A stretch of 64,000 nucleotides of DNA, from positions 2,207,978 to 2,271,977 of the forward strand of contig NZ_CH672413.1 in NCBI RefSeq assembly GCF_000152705.1, written 5' to 3'. The position numbers and the translations under genes were made by a program. The notes below the pieces were generated by a model. It was not told the origin of the DNA and did no database searches. It saw only the letters and a program-made list of their open reading frames with translations. Below, one piece after another: positions 42,708-52,000 of this stretch. The stretch is from Janibacter sp. HTCC2649 (lineage in GTDB: Bacteria > Actinomycetota > Actinomycetes > Actinomycetales > Dermatophilaceae). Position 1 is the stretch's first letter. Each line of letters begins with the position of its first letter.

Positions 42708-43867
42708 GCTGCTCCTGAGGTTGATGCTGCATCGGTCGCGTCTCGGTGGGTCCGGGCTCGGGCCAGGCCCTCGCCGGCGAGTTCGAGCCATCGGGCCGGG
42801 TCATCGAGGGCGGCGTCCAGTCCGCCGGCGAGGGCGACGAGCTGTTCGCACCGTTCGAGCTGGTCCGCGGTGGCGCGGTCGGCTGTGCCGACACAGGCCT
42901 GGACGGGTATGCCGTGTGCTCGCCCTTGGCGCACCACGTTGCCGACGACCTTGCCCCGCAGTGACTGCTCGTCGAGCCGACCCTCGCCAGTGATGACGAG
43001 CCCAGCCCCTTCGAGGACCTCGTCAAGGCCGGCGAGGCGAGCCAGCTCGGGCGCGCCCGCGACCAACGTCCCTCCCCAGAGAGCGGCGAGTCCGTAGGCC
43101 GTGCCACCGGCAGCGCCCACACCCGGGGTCAAGGCGCTCACAGCGGGAGTCCGCCGGTCTGCGGAAGGTGCGACACGGCATACGCGATCGATGGCCGCCA
43201 TTGCGGCCTCGAGGTGCGCGATGTCAGCCGGCCCGGCACCCTTCTGCGGACCGAACTGTTGCGCCGCGCCGAGCGGTCCGAGCAGGGGTGCCTCGACGTC
43301 GACGAGCAGCCGCACACCGCCGACCGGCGCCCCCACGAGTTCGGACGGGTCGACGCGAACGCATCGACTCAGGTCGCCGCCGCCCGTGAGTTCGCAGCCG
43401 TCGGAGTCGAGCCAGCGCGCTCCGAGGGCGGCCAGTGCTCCGGCGCCGCCGTCGGTCGAGGCGGAGCCGCCCAGGGCCACGACGATCCGGTGGGTCGACG
43501 GATGTGCGACAACCGCTCGAAGGACCTCACCGAGCCCATACGTGTGCGCCGACAACGGGTCGAGGCGCCGCATGAGTGGGAGCCCACTGGCGCGGGCGAG
43601 CTCGACGACGGCAGTTCCGTCGGCCAGGGTCAGCCAGCCGGACTCCACGGGCCGGTCGTCGGGACCTCTCACGGTGAGGTGGTGCTCGACCGCGTCGGGG
43701 TGGAGGAGGCGCAGCACGTCCGTCGTGCCCTCACCGCCGTCGGCCAACGGAATGGTGATGACCTCGTCATGAGGCCGAGCGCGCCTCCAACCGGATGCGA
43801 TCGCATCCGCTGCCCGCACGGCGTCCAGCGAACCCTTGAAGGAGTCGGGTGCGATGACGACGCGCAT
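42704..43867 (-). CDS. glxK: Glycerate 2-kinase/3-kinase (GlxK type)
   Basis: 387 residues. Glycerate kinase type 1 signatures: MRVVIAPDSFKGSLDAVRAA at the start, PLADGGEGTTDVL, ALGGSASTDGGAGALAALG and TPGVGAAGGTAYGLAAL. Phosphorylates D-glycerate. In this locus it would receive glycerate from a tartronate-semialdehyde- or hydroxypyruvate-type step and send it to glycolysis. Four-base overlap with the SIS gene and three-base gap from the TIM-barrel gene. Confidence 0.93.
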   Translation of the reverse strand: MRVVIAPDSFKGSLDAVRAADAIASGWRRARPHDEVITIPLADGGEGTTDVLRLLHPDAVEHHLTVRGPDDRPVESGWLTLADGTAVVELARASGLPLMRRLDPLSAHTYGLGEVLRAVVAHPSTHRIVVALGGSASTDGGAGALAALGARWLDSDGCELTGGGDLSRCVRVDPSELVGAPVGGVRLLVDVEAPLLGPLGAAQQFGPQKGAGPADIAHLEAAMAAIDRVCRVAPSADRRTPAVSALTPGVGAAGGTAYGLAALWGGTLVAGAPELARLAGLDEVLEGAGLVITGEGRLDEQSLRGKVVGNVVRQGRAHGIPVQACVGTADRATADQLERCEQLVALAGGLDAALDDPARWLELAGEGLARARTHRDATDAASTSGAA

Positions 43868-43870
43868 CGG

Positions 43871-44701
43871 CTAGCCCGTCACCACGTGCTGCAGGTATCG
43901 CTCAGACATCGTTGTGACGACTTCGCTGGGGTCGGCGGCCCACACGTCGGCGTTGAAGATCTCGACCTCGATGTCGCCGTCGTAGCCGGCCGCCTCGACG
44001 AGACCGGTGAGCCGCCGGAAGTCGATGTGCCTGTCGCCCATCATCCCGCGGGAGAGCAGGGTGTCGGCAGGCAGCGGGGTGATCCAGTCGCAGACCTGGT
44101 AGCTCGCGATGCGCCCGGCCGCACGTTCGATCTGCGCATCGACCTGCGGGTCCCACCACACGTGGAAGGTGTCGACGACGACGCCAACATCCTGTGGGTC
44201 AAAGGCTTCTGCGAGGTCGAGGGCCTCACCCAACGTTGCCAGGACTCCACGGTCGGCAGTGAAGATCGGGTGCATCGGCTCGAGGGCCAGCCGGACGCCG
44301 TGGTCATGCGCGATCGGGACGAGCTCGGCCAGCCGATCGCGCACTCGGCCCCGGGCGCCAGGCAGGTCGCGCGACCCCTCGGGCAACCCTCCGACGACGA
44401 GGACCAGGCACTGGGCCCCGATGCCCGCGGCCTCGAGGATGGCTTCGGTGTTGTCGGCAATCGCGTGGCGCCCGGCCCCGTCACCCTCGGCCGTGAGGAA
44501 CCCGCCGCGACAGAGGGAGGACACGCGCAGCCCGGCGTCGGCCAGCGCCTTGGCGGCGGCGTCAACACCCATGTCCTGCAGCGGTTCTCGCCACACCCCG
44601 ATGGAGGACAGCCCGGCCGCGACGCACCCTTCGATGGCCTCACGCAGGGTCCAGGAGTTCGTCGTCTTCTGGTTGAGCGACAGGCGCTCGAGTCCGCTCA
44701 T
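43871..44701 (-). CDS. Sugar phosphate isomerase/epimerase-like TIM barrel 1
   Basis: 276 residues, AP-endonuclease-2-like barrel. Motifs: SLNQKTTNSWTLREAIEGCVAAG, IGVWREPLQDMGV, LALEPMHPIFTADRG (Glu metal ligand), VVDTFHVWWDP (Asp/His ligands) and GDRHIDFRRLTG with EVEIFN (Glu). The metal-binding set Glu-Asp-His-Glu of xylose-isomerase-like enzymes (inositol or sugar keto-epimerases) is complete. ATGA overlap with the DUF993 gene. Confidence 0.85.
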   Translation of the reverse strand: MSGLERLSLNQKTTNSWTLREAIEGCVAAGLSSIGVWREPLQDMGVDAAAKALADAGLRVSSLCRGGFLTAEGDGAGRHAIADNTEAILEAAGIGAQCLVLVVGGLPEGSRDLPGARGRVRDRLAELVPIAHDHGVRLALEPMHPIFTADRGVLATLGEALDLAEAFDPQDVGVVVDTFHVWWDPQVDAQIERAAGRIASYQVCDWITPLPADTLLSRGMMGDRHIDFRRLTGLVEAAGYDGDIEVEIFNADVWAADPSEVVTTMSERYLQHVVTG

Positions 44702-45858
44702 GAGGTGACGCCTGCGGTCTCGAGCAGGAGGCGCATGCGGTGTGCGGCCAGGTCGGGGTCGGGCAGCAGGTTCGCCGCATCCACGAGCCGGAACACCTCG
44801 GCCAGGTGGGTGATGCTGCGCGCGCTCTGCAGCCCGCCGACCATCGTGAAGCCGGGCTGGAAGCCGGACAGCCACGCGATGAAGGCCACCCCGGTCTTGT
44901 AGTAGTACGTCGGTGCCGCGAAGACCTGTCGCGCCAGCGGGAGCGTGGGAGCAAACGCCGTCTCGTATGCCGTGTGGTCACCTCGGTCGAGCGCGTGCAG
45001 TGCCTCGCTGGCCGCGGGTGCGATGGCGGCGAAGATGCCGAGGAGGGCATCGCTGTGGTGCTGTCCGTCGCCGCGGATGAGCTCGGGGTAGTTGAAGTCG
45101 TCGCCGGTGTAGAGGCGCACGCCTTCGGGCAGCCGGGCGCGCAAGGCCTTCTCGTGGTCGGCGTCGAGCAAGGACACCTTGACCCCGTCGACCCGGTCCG
45201 CGTGGGCCGTGACGAGGTCGACGAAGGCGTCGGTGGCAGAGGCGACGTCATCACTGCCCCAGTAGCCGGCGAGTGCCGGGTCGAACGCCGTGCCGAGCCA
45301 GTGCAGGATCACCGGACTCGACACCTGGCTGAGCACCGAGTCGTAGACGAACCAGTAGTCGTCGGTCCCGCGGGCGGCTGCCGCGAGGTGGCGCGATGCC
45401 ATGACGATGGGCTGCGCACCGGCGTCCTCGACGAAAGCCACCTGCTCGACATAGGCCCGACGGACCGTCTCGAGGTCGGTCGGCCCAACGGGCAGCTGGT
45501 CGGTGCCGGCGCCGGCAGCGATGCGGGCACCCGCAGCTTCCGCTTCCTTGGCCGATCGCCGGATGAGCTCCTCGGCGGTGGGCCAGTCCAGCCCCATGCC
45601 TCGCTGGGCCGTGTCCATGGCCTCGGCCAGACCGAACCCATAGGAGTAGAGGTGCCGCCGGAAACCCAGCGTCGACTCCCAGTCGATGGTCGGTGGCTGA
45701 CCGGGGGTGTTGTCGCCCAACGGATCCACGACGACGTGGGCGGCAGCGAAGGCCACCCGGTTGGTCGCGGCACCGCGGGGCGCAGGCAGCCCCCCGGTCG
45801 ACGTGACCACGTGGTCGGCCTGCCCACCATCCTCGGTGGGCAGTCGGAGCGAGGTCAC
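44698..45858 (-). CDS. DUF993 protein, dihydrodipicolinate-synthase/aldolase-like
   Basis: 386 residues. Long TIM barrel: TIDWESTLGFRRHLYSYGFGLAEAMDTAQRG, VMASRHLAAAARGTDDYWFVYDSVLSQVSSPVILHWLG and DRVDGVKVSLLDADHEKALR, with Lys in GVKVSLL at the position where Schiff-base aldolases of the DapA superfamily carry theirs. YYYKTGVAFIAWLSG is conserved in the family. Activity is unknown; an aldol cleavage in the carbohydrate pathway is inferred. Overlaps the Gfo/Idh gene by ATGA. Confidence 0.82.
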   Translation of the reverse strand: MTSLRLPTEDGGQADHVVTSTGGLPAPRGAATNRVAFAAAHVVVDPLGDNTPGQPPTIDWESTLGFRRHLYSYGFGLAEAMDTAQRGMGLDWPTAEELIRRSAKEAEAAGARIAAGAGTDQLPVGPTDLETVRRAYVEQVAFVEDAGAQPIVMASRHLAAAARGTDDYWFVYDSVLSQVSSPVILHWLGTAFDPALAGYWGSDDVASATDAFVDLVTAHADRVDGVKVSLLDADHEKALRARLPEGVRLYTGDDFNYPELIRGDGQHHSDALLGIFAAIAPAASEALHALDRGDHTAYETAFAPTLPLARQVFAAPTYYYKTGVAFIAWLSGFQPGFTMVGGLQSARSITHLAEVFRLVDAANLLPDPDLAAHRMRLLLETAGVTS

Positions 45859-47027
45859 GACCGGTCCAGAACGGGCACATCGACCTGGAGGGGAGCGAGC
45901 TCGACACGTCGCCCGGTGGCCGACGACTCCAGCCCGGCCTCAGCGAGCCGCACGCCACGTGCTCCCGCCAGGAAGTCGTAGGGGTGTGAGCCGTCGCCGA
46001 CCACGTGGCGCAGGAACTGCTCCCACTGGGCCTTGAACCCGTTGTCGAACTCGGCGTTGTCCGGCACCTCCTGCCACTGGTCGCGGTAGGACTGGGTCTC
46101 GGCGAGGTCCGGGTTCCACACGGGCTTCGGTGTGGCAGTGCGGTGTTGGGCGACGCACTTGTGGAGCCCGGCCACTGCGCTGCCCTCGGTCCCGTCGACG
46201 TGGAACTCGACGAGCTCGTCACGGTGCACGCGCGTCGCCCAGGACGAGTTGATCTGCGCGATGACTCCGCCGGTGAGCTCGAAGATCCCGTATGCCGCGT
46301 CGTCCGCCGTTGCCTCGTAGGGCTTGCCCTGCTCGTCCCACCTGGTCGGGATGTGCGTGGTGGTCTTGGCGATGACCGACTCGACCTCGCCGAAGAGGTT
46401 CTCCAGCACGTAGTTCCAGTGGCAGAACATGTCGGTCGTCATGCCGCCACCGTCCTCGGAGCGGTAGTTCCAGCTCGGCCGTTGCGCTGCCTGCTGGTCA
46501 CCCTCGAAGACCCAGTAGCCGAACTCGCCCCGCACCGAGAGGATGCGACCGAAGAAGCCGCTGTCGATGAGTCGCTTGAGCTTGAGCAGCCCGGGGAGAT
46601 AGAGCTTGTCGTGCACGACGCCGTCCTTGATACCCGCTTCGCGTGCCGCCCTGGCCAGGCGCAGCGATCCCTCGAGCGACTCCGAGATCGGCTTCTCCGT
46701 GTAGACGGCCTTGCCCGCGGCGATGGCCTGCAGGATCGACTCCTCGCGCACCGTCGTCAGCTGCGCGTCGAAGTAGATCTCGTCGTCACCGGACAGGGCT
46801 TCGGTGAGGTCGGTCGTCCAGCGCGGGACGTTGTGGCGGTCGGCGATCTCCTTGACCCGCTCGGCGCTGCGACCCACGAGGATCGGATCGACCTGCAGGC
46901 GGGTGCCGTCCGACAGCTCGACGCCGCCCTGGTCCCGGATGGCGAGGATCGACCGGACGAGGTGCTGGCGATAGCCCATGCGCCCGGTGATGCCGTTCAT
47001 GACGATGCCGATGGTGCGAGTGCTCAT
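45855..47027 (-). CDS. Gfo/Idh/MocA-family oxidoreductase
   Basis: 390 residues. Rossmann start with a variant loop (IVMNGITGRMGYRQHLVRS), nicotinamide contact EKPISESLEG (EKP, about 108-110) and the substrate domain VHDKLYLPGLLKLKRLIDSGFFG with the catalytic-type GGGMTTDMFCHWNYVLENLFG. Oxidises a sugar or polyol, or a keto-sugar, with NAD(P). First gene of a five-gene overlapping run (47027 to 41643); the secreted propeller gene precedes it by 26 bases. Confidence 0.88.
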   Translation of the reverse strand: MSTRTIGIVMNGITGRMGYRQHLVRSILAIRDQGGVELSDGTRLQVDPILVGRSAERVKEIADRHNVPRWTTDLTEALSGDDEIYFDAQLTTVREESILQAIAAGKAVYTEKPISESLEGSLRLARAAREAGIKDGVVHDKLYLPGLLKLKRLIDSGFFGRILSVRGEFGYWVFEGDQQAAQRPSWNYRSEDGGGMTTDMFCHWNYVLENLFGEVESVIAKTTTHIPTRWDEQGKPYEATADDAAYGIFELTGGVIAQINSSWATRVHRDELVEFHVDGTEGSAVAGLHKCVAQHRTATPKPVWNPDLAETQSYRDQWQEVPDNAEFDNGFKAQWEQFLRHVVGDGSHPYDFLAGARGVRLAEAGLESSATGRRVELAPLQVDVPVLDRS

Positions 47028-47053
47028 GGTGTCGTTCTCCTACGGGCGAAGGG

Positions 47054-49084
47054 TCAGTGATCGTCGACAGCGACGAGGTTGTTGCCGCGCATCGTGTAGA
47101 GGACGCCGTCCTCGTCGCGGTTCACGTGGCAGCCGCTGTACCAAGCGCCATTGAGCGCGGGGACGACGACGGACATCGCAAAGGTCTTGTGGTCAAAGCG
47201 CAGGAGCGCAGTGTCCGTGGCCGCGTAGATCCGCCCGCGGTTGAGCACCATGGCCGACCACTGCGGGCACACAGCTCGCAGGTTGGCCGTGTGGATGACC
47301 TTGCGGGTCTCGAGATCGACGACGAAGAAGCCGCCCTTGAGCGCCATCCCGTAGAGGTGGTGACCACGAACCGCGAGCGAGCCGATGCCGTAGACCTGCC
47401 CCGTGTCGAGGCGCCACAGTTCTTCGCCCGTGAGCGGGTTGAGCGCGACGACGGTGCCGCGCGCGCCCGTCTTCTGGGCGTTGTCACCACCGACGTAGGC
47501 GATCCCGTCGCGCGTCGCGACGGCCCGCAACAGCTGCACGTCGTCGATCGGGTTGGCGAACTGGCCCTTCGCCCCGGTCACCGGGTCGTACGTCCACAGC
47601 GCGCCACCACCCTCGGTGTCGCGCTGGACCGCGACGAGCAGGAGCCCGTTGACTGCGTCCCAGCAGGTGTCGAGCGGCCGATTCTGGTCGCTGGGGTAGT
47701 CCGCCACCTGGTGCGGCGCCTGACCATCGGTCGGGTCGTAGCTCCAGATTCCCTGGGAGTTGTACTGCCCGGTGTAGAGGACACCATCGAGCACTTCGGC
47801 GTCCTTGGCCTCGCCCGGGGCTCGGAGCAGAGTCGTCTCGCGAGATGCACCCAGCGCGTGACGGGCGATCGTGCCGTTGCCGCCGACGTAGGCGAAGCCG
47901 CCGCCTGCAGCGATGCCCATGACGGCCTGAGGATCTGCCGGGGCTCCGGCCTCGCCGAGATCGGTGACGACGCAGGCTCCCGACTGGGGATCGATTTCGG
48001 CGACGAAGCCGTAGCCGGAGACGGCGATGACCGCACCATCCCGGACGGCAACACCCCAGACCTCGCCGAGGGGAGGCCCGTCGATGGGGATGGTTGACAC
48101 GGCCAGCGTCGACAGCGAGAACACCTCGAGCGAGGTCTCGGTGGCGTAGTAGAGGGAGTCGCCGTCGACGGCATACATCTTCGTCACCTTCCCGCTGAGT
48201 TGCGTGATGCGGTACGAGGACGTGTCGTCGAGGTCGAGGATCGCCATCTTGGCGGGCTCGGTCCCGCCGGCTGATCCAGCCACGAGCACGTCGCCGACGA
48301 CGCTCAGCTCGCGCATGCTGGGGTCGACGAGCATCTCGGTCGGAGTGATGTTCGTGAAGCCACCTGCACCACGGTCGAAGGCGAACAGGGACGCGCGGCT
48401 GGCCGTCCCTCCGCCACCGAGCGTGCTCCCGGCACCGAAGAACACCGTCGACTCGGTGGCCGCCACGGCCCGGGCAAGCGTCGAGGAAGCGTCAGGAGTT
48501 CCGAGGTTGGTGACGGCGCCCGTCGCGGGGTCGAACTGCCAGAGGGCGGGCGCCGGGGAACCGACAGGTCCACCGCCGACGGCGAACACGACACCATCGG
48601 GTGCCACCGCCATGTCACGGACGTCCCGGTCCCCCATGCGACCGATGCCGACGGCAGGAGCGTCAAGGTCAGAGAGGTCCCAGCGATACAGGTTGTCCTG
48701 CGGTCCACCGGAGTTCTGCAGGACGCCGGCATACAGGTAGCGCCCCGTCGGGTCCGCTGCCATGGCCTGGATCGAGTATCCCGTGGCCAGATCGGTGCGG
48801 GCGATGACCTTGCGGGTCGGCAGGTGGAACGCGATGATCCTCGCCGGCAGGATGTTGCGTGAGCCGATGTAGACGATGTCCCCGACGAGCACGGAGCTCA
48901 TGAGGGAGAACTGCACGAGCGCGGGTCCGAGATCGGTCACCGTCGCTTCGCGCGTCCCGTTGGTCGCGTTGCTGACGGGCGCGGCGTATGCCGGTGAGCC
49001 CAGTGCCGCGTGCAGGGCAAGGGTGAGTCCGGTTGCGCCTCCTGCGTGGAGCAGGGTGCGCCGGGTGGGGTGTGCGTTCGTCAT
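47054..49084 (-). CDS. Tat-exported beta-propeller protein, paralogue 1
   Basis: 676 residues. N terminus is a twin-arginine signal (TRRTLLHAGGATGLTLALHAA, cleavage after AYA), preceded by GGAG before ATG 49084. The mature part has many PQQ/Kelch-like blades, e.g. RWDLSDLDAPA, LWQFDPATGA, LYYATETSLEVFSL, IWSYDPTDGQ, LWTYDPVTG and LNPLTGEELWRLDTGQVYG. No catalytic set is recognised; it may be a polysaccharide lyase, hydrolase or sugar-binding protein feeding the transporter. Paralogue of the gene at 55554. Confidence 0.8.
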   Translation of the reverse strand: MTNAHPTRRTLLHAGGATGLTLALHAALGSPAYAAPVSNATNGTREATVTDLGPALVQFSLMSSVLVGDIVYIGSRNILPARIIAFHLPTRKVIARTDLATGYSIQAMAADPTGRYLYAGVLQNSGGPQDNLYRWDLSDLDAPAVGIGRMGDRDVRDMAVAPDGVVFAVGGGPVGSPAPALWQFDPATGAVTNLGTPDASSTLARAVAATESTVFFGAGSTLGGGGTASRASLFAFDRGAGGFTNITPTEMLVDPSMRELSVVGDVLVAGSAGGTEPAKMAILDLDDTSSYRITQLSGKVTKMYAVDGDSLYYATETSLEVFSLSTLAVSTIPIDGPPLGEVWGVAVRDGAVIAVSGYGFVAEIDPQSGACVVTDLGEAGAPADPQAVMGIAAGGGFAYVGGNGTIARHALGASRETTLLRAPGEAKDAEVLDGVLYTGQYNSQGIWSYDPTDGQAPHQVADYPSDQNRPLDTCWDAVNGLLLVAVQRDTEGGGALWTYDPVTGAKGQFANPIDDVQLLRAVATRDGIAYVGGDNAQKTGARGTVVALNPLTGEELWRLDTGQVYGIGSLAVRGHHLYGMALKGGFFVVDLETRKVIHTANLRAVCPQWSAMVLNRGRIYAATDTALLRFDHKTFAMSVVVPALNGAWYSGCHVNRDEDGVLYTMRGNNLVAVDDH

Positions 49085-49140
49085 TGAACTACTCCTTGGT
49101 CGTGGACATCGGTGGGTGGCAGGGGTTTCGGGTAGGGGTG

Positions 49141-50139
49141 TCAGGCAGAGGTTCCGAGCTGGTCCCGGTCGACGGGGGTGGCGAAGGGTTCTCCTGCAGT
49201 CCACCGCTGGAGCTCGTCGACCGTGTGGTCGACGAGACGAGTCAGCTCGTCACCCATTGACCCGGCGACGTGCGGTGTGAGCAGGACGTTCGGGAGGTCG
49301 TAGAGCGGCGAGTCCGGGTCGAGGACGTCGTCGTCGGTGACGTCGAGGACGGCGTGCAGCCGACCCGAGACGAGCTCTTCGGTCAGGGCGGCTTCGTCGA
49401 CGAGGGCCCCGCGTGCGGTGTTGATGAGCACGGCGCCCTTGCGCATCGATGCGAGCCGTTGCCGGTCGATGAGCCGCGCCGTCTCGGGGAGGCTCGGGGC
49501 GTGCAGCGAGACCGTGTCGGAGCTGCTCATGAGCTCGTCGAGCTCGACGAGTCTGACTCCGAGGCGTGTCGCCTCGGCGTCGTCGACGTACGGGTCGGCC
49601 AACAGCACCTCCACGTCGAAGGGACGCAGCAGCTCGACGACGCGGCGCCCGATGCGCGAAGCGCCCACGATGCCGACGACGCGCCGATAGTTGCCCATGG
49701 ACGGGTAGGCCGCGGCCCAGGACTGCCGGCTTCGGCTGACGCGATAGTGGTGACTGACCTCGATGATCCGCTTCTGCGAGAACAGGATTGCGGCCAGCGT
49801 GAACTCCGCGACGGGGATGGCGTTCTCCTCGACGGCCGACGACACGGTGATGCCCCGGTCCCAGCACTCCTGGGTGACGTGGTGCTTGACCGATCCGCCG
49901 GTGTGGATGATGGCGCGCAGTCGAGGCGCGCGACTCAGGACCTCTTCGTCGATGGGCGGGCAGCCCCAGCCGGTGATGAGGACCTCGACGTCGGCGAGGT
50001 CCGCCACCGATCCGAAGTCCTGGACCGCGGTGGACGGGTCGACGTCCGCCGTGGCCGTGAGTCGTTCGGCGAGCTCGGGGGTGAGGAACTCGCGCCAGAC
50101 CGTCGGTGACATGGCGATGAGGGCACGGGGACGATTCAC
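49141..50139 (-). CDS. D-2-hydroxyacid dehydrogenase (hydroxypyruvate-reductase-like)
   Basis: 332 residues from GTG 50139; ATG 50112 is possible. NAD-binding signature VGIVGASRIGRRVVELLRPFDVEVLLADP (variant GxSxxG, about 172-200), catalytic Arg in INTARGALVDE, Glu in the following segment, and His in LLTPHVAGS. Interconverts a 2-keto acid and D-2-hydroxyacid; hydroxypyruvate to D-glycerate would fit the downstream glycerate kinase (inference). Lies 12 bases after the permease gene, within the transporter operon. Confidence 0.85.
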   Translation of the reverse strand: MNRPRALIAMSPTVWREFLTPELAERLTATADVDPSTAVQDFGSVADLADVEVLITGWGCPPIDEEVLSRAPRLRAIIHTGGSVKHHVTQECWDRGITVSSAVEENAIPVAEFTLAAILFSQKRIIEVSHHYRVSRSRQSWAAAYPSMGNYRRVVGIVGASRIGRRVVELLRPFDVEVLLADPYVDDAEATRLGVRLVELDELMSSSDTVSLHAPSLPETARLIDRQRLASMRKGAVLINTARGALVDEAALTEELVSGRLHAVLDVTDDDVLDPDSPLYDLPNVLLTPHVAGSMGDELTRLVDHTVDELQRWTAGEPFATPVDRDQLGTSA

Positions 50140-50150
50140 GCTGGGGCGGC

Positions 50151-51104
50151 TCAATCGACTGCCCCCGCAGTCATCCCGGAGCGCCAGAACCGCTGCAGCG
50201 AGAGGAAGAGGAGGACGAGGGGCACGATCGAGACGAGCGAGCCGGTGATTGCGAGCAGGTAGTCCTCGGGGTGGCCCTGGCTCAGCGCCGTGGTGTTCCA
50301 GACGTAGAGCCCGAGGTTGACCGGGTAGAGCTTGGGGTCGGAGAGCATCACGAGCGGGAGGAAGAAGCTGTTCCAGATCGCGGTGAACTGGAAGAGCACG
50401 ATCGTGACGAACCCCGGGCGCAGCATCGGGAACGACACCGACCAGAAGGTCCGCAGCTCCCCGGCCCCGTCCACCCGACTCGCGTCGAGGACGGCGTCCG
50501 GCACCGACGAGGCACTGAAGATGCGTGCCAGGTAGACGCCGAAGGGGAAGACGAGGCCCGGGAGGAAGACACCGAGGAAGGTGTTGGTGAGCCCGACCTT
50601 CGACGCGAGGAGGAACGTCGGCAGGGCCAGGGCGGTGCTCGGGATCATCACCCCGAGGAGGACGAGCCCGAACAGCTTCTCCTTGCCGCGGAAGTGGTAC
50701 TTGTCGAAGGCGTAGCCGGCCATCATGCAGACGAGAGCGGCAACGACAGCCCCGACACCGGCATACACGATGGTGTTGAGCATCCAGCGGAGGTAGATCC
50801 CGTCCTCCGCCTGCACGAGGTAGCTGAGGTTGGCACCGAGGTTGAACTCGCGGCCGGGCGCAAAACCGTTGGTGCCGAACAGATCCGCGAGGTTCTTGGT
50901 CGAGGCCATGACGAGCCACACGGCTGGCAGCAGGGCATACGCGACAGCCACAAAGAGCACCGTGTTGGCGACCGTGCCGGACAGCCAGGCCGGGCGAGGC
51001 CGACCGGCCTTGCGCCGATCAGGACTCCTGTATGCCGGCTGCACCCGTTCCGCGTGAACGGCCGGTCGGTCCTCGGTGACGACCGCAGCTGGGCTGGGGC
51101 TCAT
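50151..51104 (-). CDS. Carbohydrate ABC transporter permease (MalG type)
   Basis: 317 residues from ATG 51104. Six transmembrane segments after a polar N terminus (about 1-50). The EAA loop is visible as DAVLDASRVDGAGELRTFWSVSFPMLRPG (about 210-240). Imports an oligosaccharide or sugar with the partner permease and binding lipoprotein. ATGA overlap with the first permease gene. Confidence 0.93.
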   Translation of the reverse strand: MSPSPAAVVTEDRPAVHAERVQPAYRSPDRRKAGRPRPAWLSGTVANTVLFVAVAYALLPAVWLVMASTKNLADLFGTNGFAPGREFNLGANLSYLVQAEDGIYLRWMLNTIVYAGVGAVVAALVCMMAGYAFDKYHFRGKEKLFGLVLLGVMIPSTALALPTFLLASKVGLTNTFLGVFLPGLVFPFGVYLARIFSASSVPDAVLDASRVDGAGELRTFWSVSFPMLRPGFVTIVLFQFTAIWNSFFLPLVMLSDPKLYPVNLGLYVWNTTALSQGHPEDYLLAITGSLVSIVPLVLLFLSLQRFWRSGMTAGAVD

Positions 51105-51991
51105 GCCTGCCCCCTGTTGCCGATGCGCATGAGGGCGAACGACAGGCCGCCCGCGACGAGCGCGATGAGGATGGAGGAGGCGGCGGCGAGGCCGTAGTCG
51201 TTGCGGTCGAAGGCGACGCTCTGGAGGAACATGTTGGGAGTCCAGGTGCTGGTGATGGAGGCGGAGGCCTGGTCGAGGATCTTGGGCTCGGTGAAGAGCT
51301 GGATTCCTCCGATGGCGGTGAACAGTGCCGCCATGACGACTGCTGGACGGATGAGCGGCACCTTGATGCGCAGGGCCACCTGCCACGGCTTGGCGCCGTC
51401 GACGACTGCTGCGTCGAGGACCTCGCTCGGCACCGACTTGAGGGCCGCGTAGAAGATGACGATGTTGTAGCCGAGCCACTGCCAGATCGCGACGTTCACG
51501 ACCGAGCCGAGCGGGTGGTTGGTGGCCGGTCCGCCACCCTCGGCGCCACCGAGCCAGCCGATGACGGGGCTGAGGCCGGGGGTGTAGAGGTAGAGCCAGA
51601 TGAGGGCGGCGATGAGACCCGGGACCGCGTGGGGAAGGAAGAGGGCCAGTTGGGCCACCTGCCTCCCCCACGCCAGTCCGGAGTCGAGGATGAGTGCGAG
51701 AACCAGTGAGGCGCTGATGAGGAGCGGCACGTAGATCGCGATGTAGGCCGCGATCGTGGCGAAACCGCTGCGGAATGCCGGGTCGCCGAGGGCGGAGGCG
51801 TAGTTGCCCAGGCCGACGAAGACCCTTTCGACGCCACCGAACCCCAGGCCCGACGTCCGCTCGCTGAAGAGGCTGAGCCAGATCGAGTAGGCCAGCGGCG
51901 CCAGGATGACGAGGACGAACAGGACGAGGAAGGGCGCCAGGAAGGCTCCGGCAGCTCGTCGCTGTCGCTGGGCCAGGGGGACGGTGGTCAT
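51101..51991 (-). CDS. Carbohydrate ABC transporter permease (MalF type)
   Basis: 296 residues, six transmembrane helices. EAA loop LKSVPSEVLDAAVVDGAKPWQVALRIKVPLIRPA near 190-220. Downstream of the binding-protein gene by nine bases. No ATP-binding cassette gene is in the locus; a shared MsiK-type ATPase elsewhere would be needed (family knowledge). Confidence 0.93.
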   Translation of the reverse strand: MTTVPLAQRQRRAAGAFLAPFLVLFVLVILAPLAYSIWLSLFSERTSGLGFGGVERVFVGLGNYASALGDPAFRSGFATIAAYIAIYVPLLISASLVLALILDSGLAWGRQVAQLALFLPHAVPGLIAALIWLYLYTPGLSPVIGWLGGAEGGGPATNHPLGSVVNVAIWQWLGYNIVIFYAALKSVPSEVLDAAVVDGAKPWQVALRIKVPLIRPAVVMAALFTAIGGIQLFTEPKILDQASASITSTWTPNMFLQSVAFDRNDYGLAAASSILIALVAGGLSFALMRIGNRGQA

Positions 51992-52000
51992 GTCAGCGCC